From Grimontia marina (GTDB taxonomy: Bacteria; Pseudomonadota; Gammaproteobacteria; Enterobacterales; Vibrionaceae), in the NCBI RefSeq assembly GCF_900060185.1, contig NZ_FIZY01000021.1, positions 1 to 64,000 on the forward strand: 64,000 bases of DNA. Direction: 5' to 3'. This document shows, in pieces, positions 63,234-64,000 of this stretch; position 1 is the stretch's first letter; every line of letters starts with the position of its first letter. The notes beneath the pieces were generated by a model that was given only the letters and a program-made list of their open reading frames with translations, did not search any database and was not told the DNA's origin. Position numbers and translations under genes: made by a program.

Positions 63234-63817
63234 TGTGGGAGACAGTCAAACGCCTTCTGGGCAGTGCAGCGCCTTTAATTGGGACCGTTATCGGTGGTCC
63301 GGCAGGCAGCGCGGTGGGCGCCATGGTCGCCAGTACCCTGGGGGTAGAAGCGACACCGGCCGCCATTGAGGCTGAGCTCAAAGCCAACCCGGATGCCCTG
63401 TTAAAAATTAAAGAGCTGGAAAGTGAAGAGCGCCTGCGGCTCAACGACCTCGCGTTCCAGCATGCTGCGCTGGAAAGCGAAGAGCGCAAACTGGCGATGA
63501 CCACGCAAGCGGCCACCCAGCAGGCGGAGCTTGCCAGCAATGATGCGTATGTGCGCCGTTGGCGGCCAACGTTTGGCTATGCCATGTGTCTGGCCTGGTC
63601 GCTGCTGTTTTTCGGTCTGGCCTATGCCCTGGTGTGTCACCCGACGCAGGCCGCAGCCCTCGTGAATGCGGTGGTCGCCTTAACTCCCCTGTTTACGGTG
63701 GCACTGGCGGTGCTGGGTATCAGTATTCATAAACGCAGCCAGGACAAACAGGTTGCAAAGGGGCTGTCCCCGCCTGCCCTGTTTGGTCGCCTCAACACGA
63801 CGAGCAAGGAACACTGA
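63233..63817 (+). CDS. Holin-like protein of the 3TM family
   Basis: 194 residues from the ATG at 63233 (GGGAGAGG upstream). N-terminal glycine/alanine-rich helix (APLIGTVIGGPAGSAVGAMVAST), central helical region, then two transmembrane helices (FGYAMCLAWSLLFFGLAYALV, AALVNAVVALTPLFTVALAVLGISIH). Resembles the 3TM holin family also used in gene transfer agents. Sits right after the endolysin gene. Confidence 0.8.
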   Translation: MWETVKRLLGSAAPLIGTVIGGPAGSAVGAMVASTLGVEATPAAIEAELKANPDALLKIKELESEERLRLNDLAFQHAALESEERKLAMTTQAATQQAELASNDAYVRRWRPTFGYAMCLAWSLLFFGLAYALVCHPTQAAALVNAVVALTPLFTVALAVLGISIHKRSQDKQVAKGLSPPALFGRLNTTSKEH

Positions 63818-64000
63818 ATGGACGATGTTCGCCTATGGCTCGCCGTAGCCACGTTTCTTCTCGGACTGATTGGGTTTGTGTTTACCCGCGCGGAAAAATC
63901 GGCCCATTCCGCCCGTGAGCTGGAGCAACGCACACACAAAAATGAGCTGGCCATTGTCGAGCAGCGGGCCGATGCCGCCGAGAAGTACGCCACCAAGCAC
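63818..64000 (+). CDS. DUF2730-like small membrane phage protein, 3' end cut by window
   Basis: ATG directly after the holin stop. 61 residues visible: an N-terminal transmembrane helix (LWLAVATFLLGLIGFVFT) and a coiled-coil-prone EKSAHSARELEQRTHK region. This suits DUF2730/spanin-like lysis accessory proteins of Mu and HP1 phages. Incomplete. Confidence 0.6.
   Translation, partial: MDDVRLWLAVATFLLGLIGFVFTRAEKSAHSARELEQRTHKNELAIVEQRADAAEKYATKH

Larger units (their letters stand above)
42980..64000. mobile_element. P2-type (HP1/K139-like) prophage, left part
   Basis: A contiguous set of integrase, CI repressor, Cox, CII, HUH replication protein, Ogr-type activator, portal, terminase, scaffold, capsid, head completion, tail sheath and tube, endolysin and holin genes. 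DUF2586 sheath and DUF2597 tube, and the order Q-P divergent from O-N-M-L-R-S, fit HP1/K139-like myophages. Structural genes look intact. The left boundary is between the cysK start and the int 3' end (about 42.94-43.15 kb); the right part lies beyond the window. Confidence 0.92.

Overview
The window looks like chromosomal DNA of a gammaproteobacterium of the family Vibrionaceae. The gene order gloB-yafS-rnhA-dnaQ, fadE-gmhA-yafJ, purMN/upp/uraA, wrbA-arsC-bepA-perM, bcp/dapA-bamC, dapE and crr-ptsI-ptsH-cysK is typical of that group, as are several small lineage families (TIGR03503, DUF2066, DUF2069, DUF2897, DUF2956). A Grimontia/Enterovibrio-like host is a guess from gene content, not something the sequence proves.

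Layout. 1-1310: nested insertion-sequence remnants, the tail of an IS630-family transposase abutting an N-terminally truncated IS4-family transposase. 1343-3925: a formate/nitrite channel fused to CBS domains, divergent from a LysR regulator. 3991-9697: cell wall, detoxification and DNA replication genes (mltD, gloB, yafS, rnhA, dnaQ). 9762-13961: fatty acid oxidation (fadE) and heptose synthesis (gmhA). 14026-17832: purine and uracil metabolism, with a PurR operator in front of purMN. 18094-25735: envelope and redox genes. 25957-31659: lysine/diaminopimelate synthesis, BamC, and purC with a second PurR operator. 31864-38967: small regulators and hypothetical proteins, a DyP peroxidase and a beta-mannosidase. 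39057-42935: the general PTS genes and cysK. All of this is ordinary core genome with clear hairpin terminators.

From about 43.1 kb to the right edge lies a P2-type temperate prophage of the HP1/K139 kind (DUF2586 sheath, DUF2597 tube, Q-P-O-N-M-L-R-S head genes), inserted just upstream of cysK. It is complete as far as the window reaches; the right end and attR are not included. The leftward lysogeny block is cI, a 270-residue membrane protein gene, and int. The rightward early block is cox, a 38-codon ORF, cII, several small genes and a HUH-type replication endonuclease. An accessory block (50.3-52.2 kb) carries an apparently frameshifted gene, a near-consensus LexA box driving a 60-residue protein, and an XRE regulator. 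Late genes leave a divergent promoter region at about 56.5 kb: leftward terminase, portal, DNA methyltransferase and a tandem Ogr-type activator; rightward scaffold, capsid, tail and lysis genes.

The least explained parts are the 270-residue gene between cI and int, the LexA-controlled 60-residue gene (a candidate antirepressor), the repeat-structured cI/cox operators, and the triple ATTCGGA element between the late operons.
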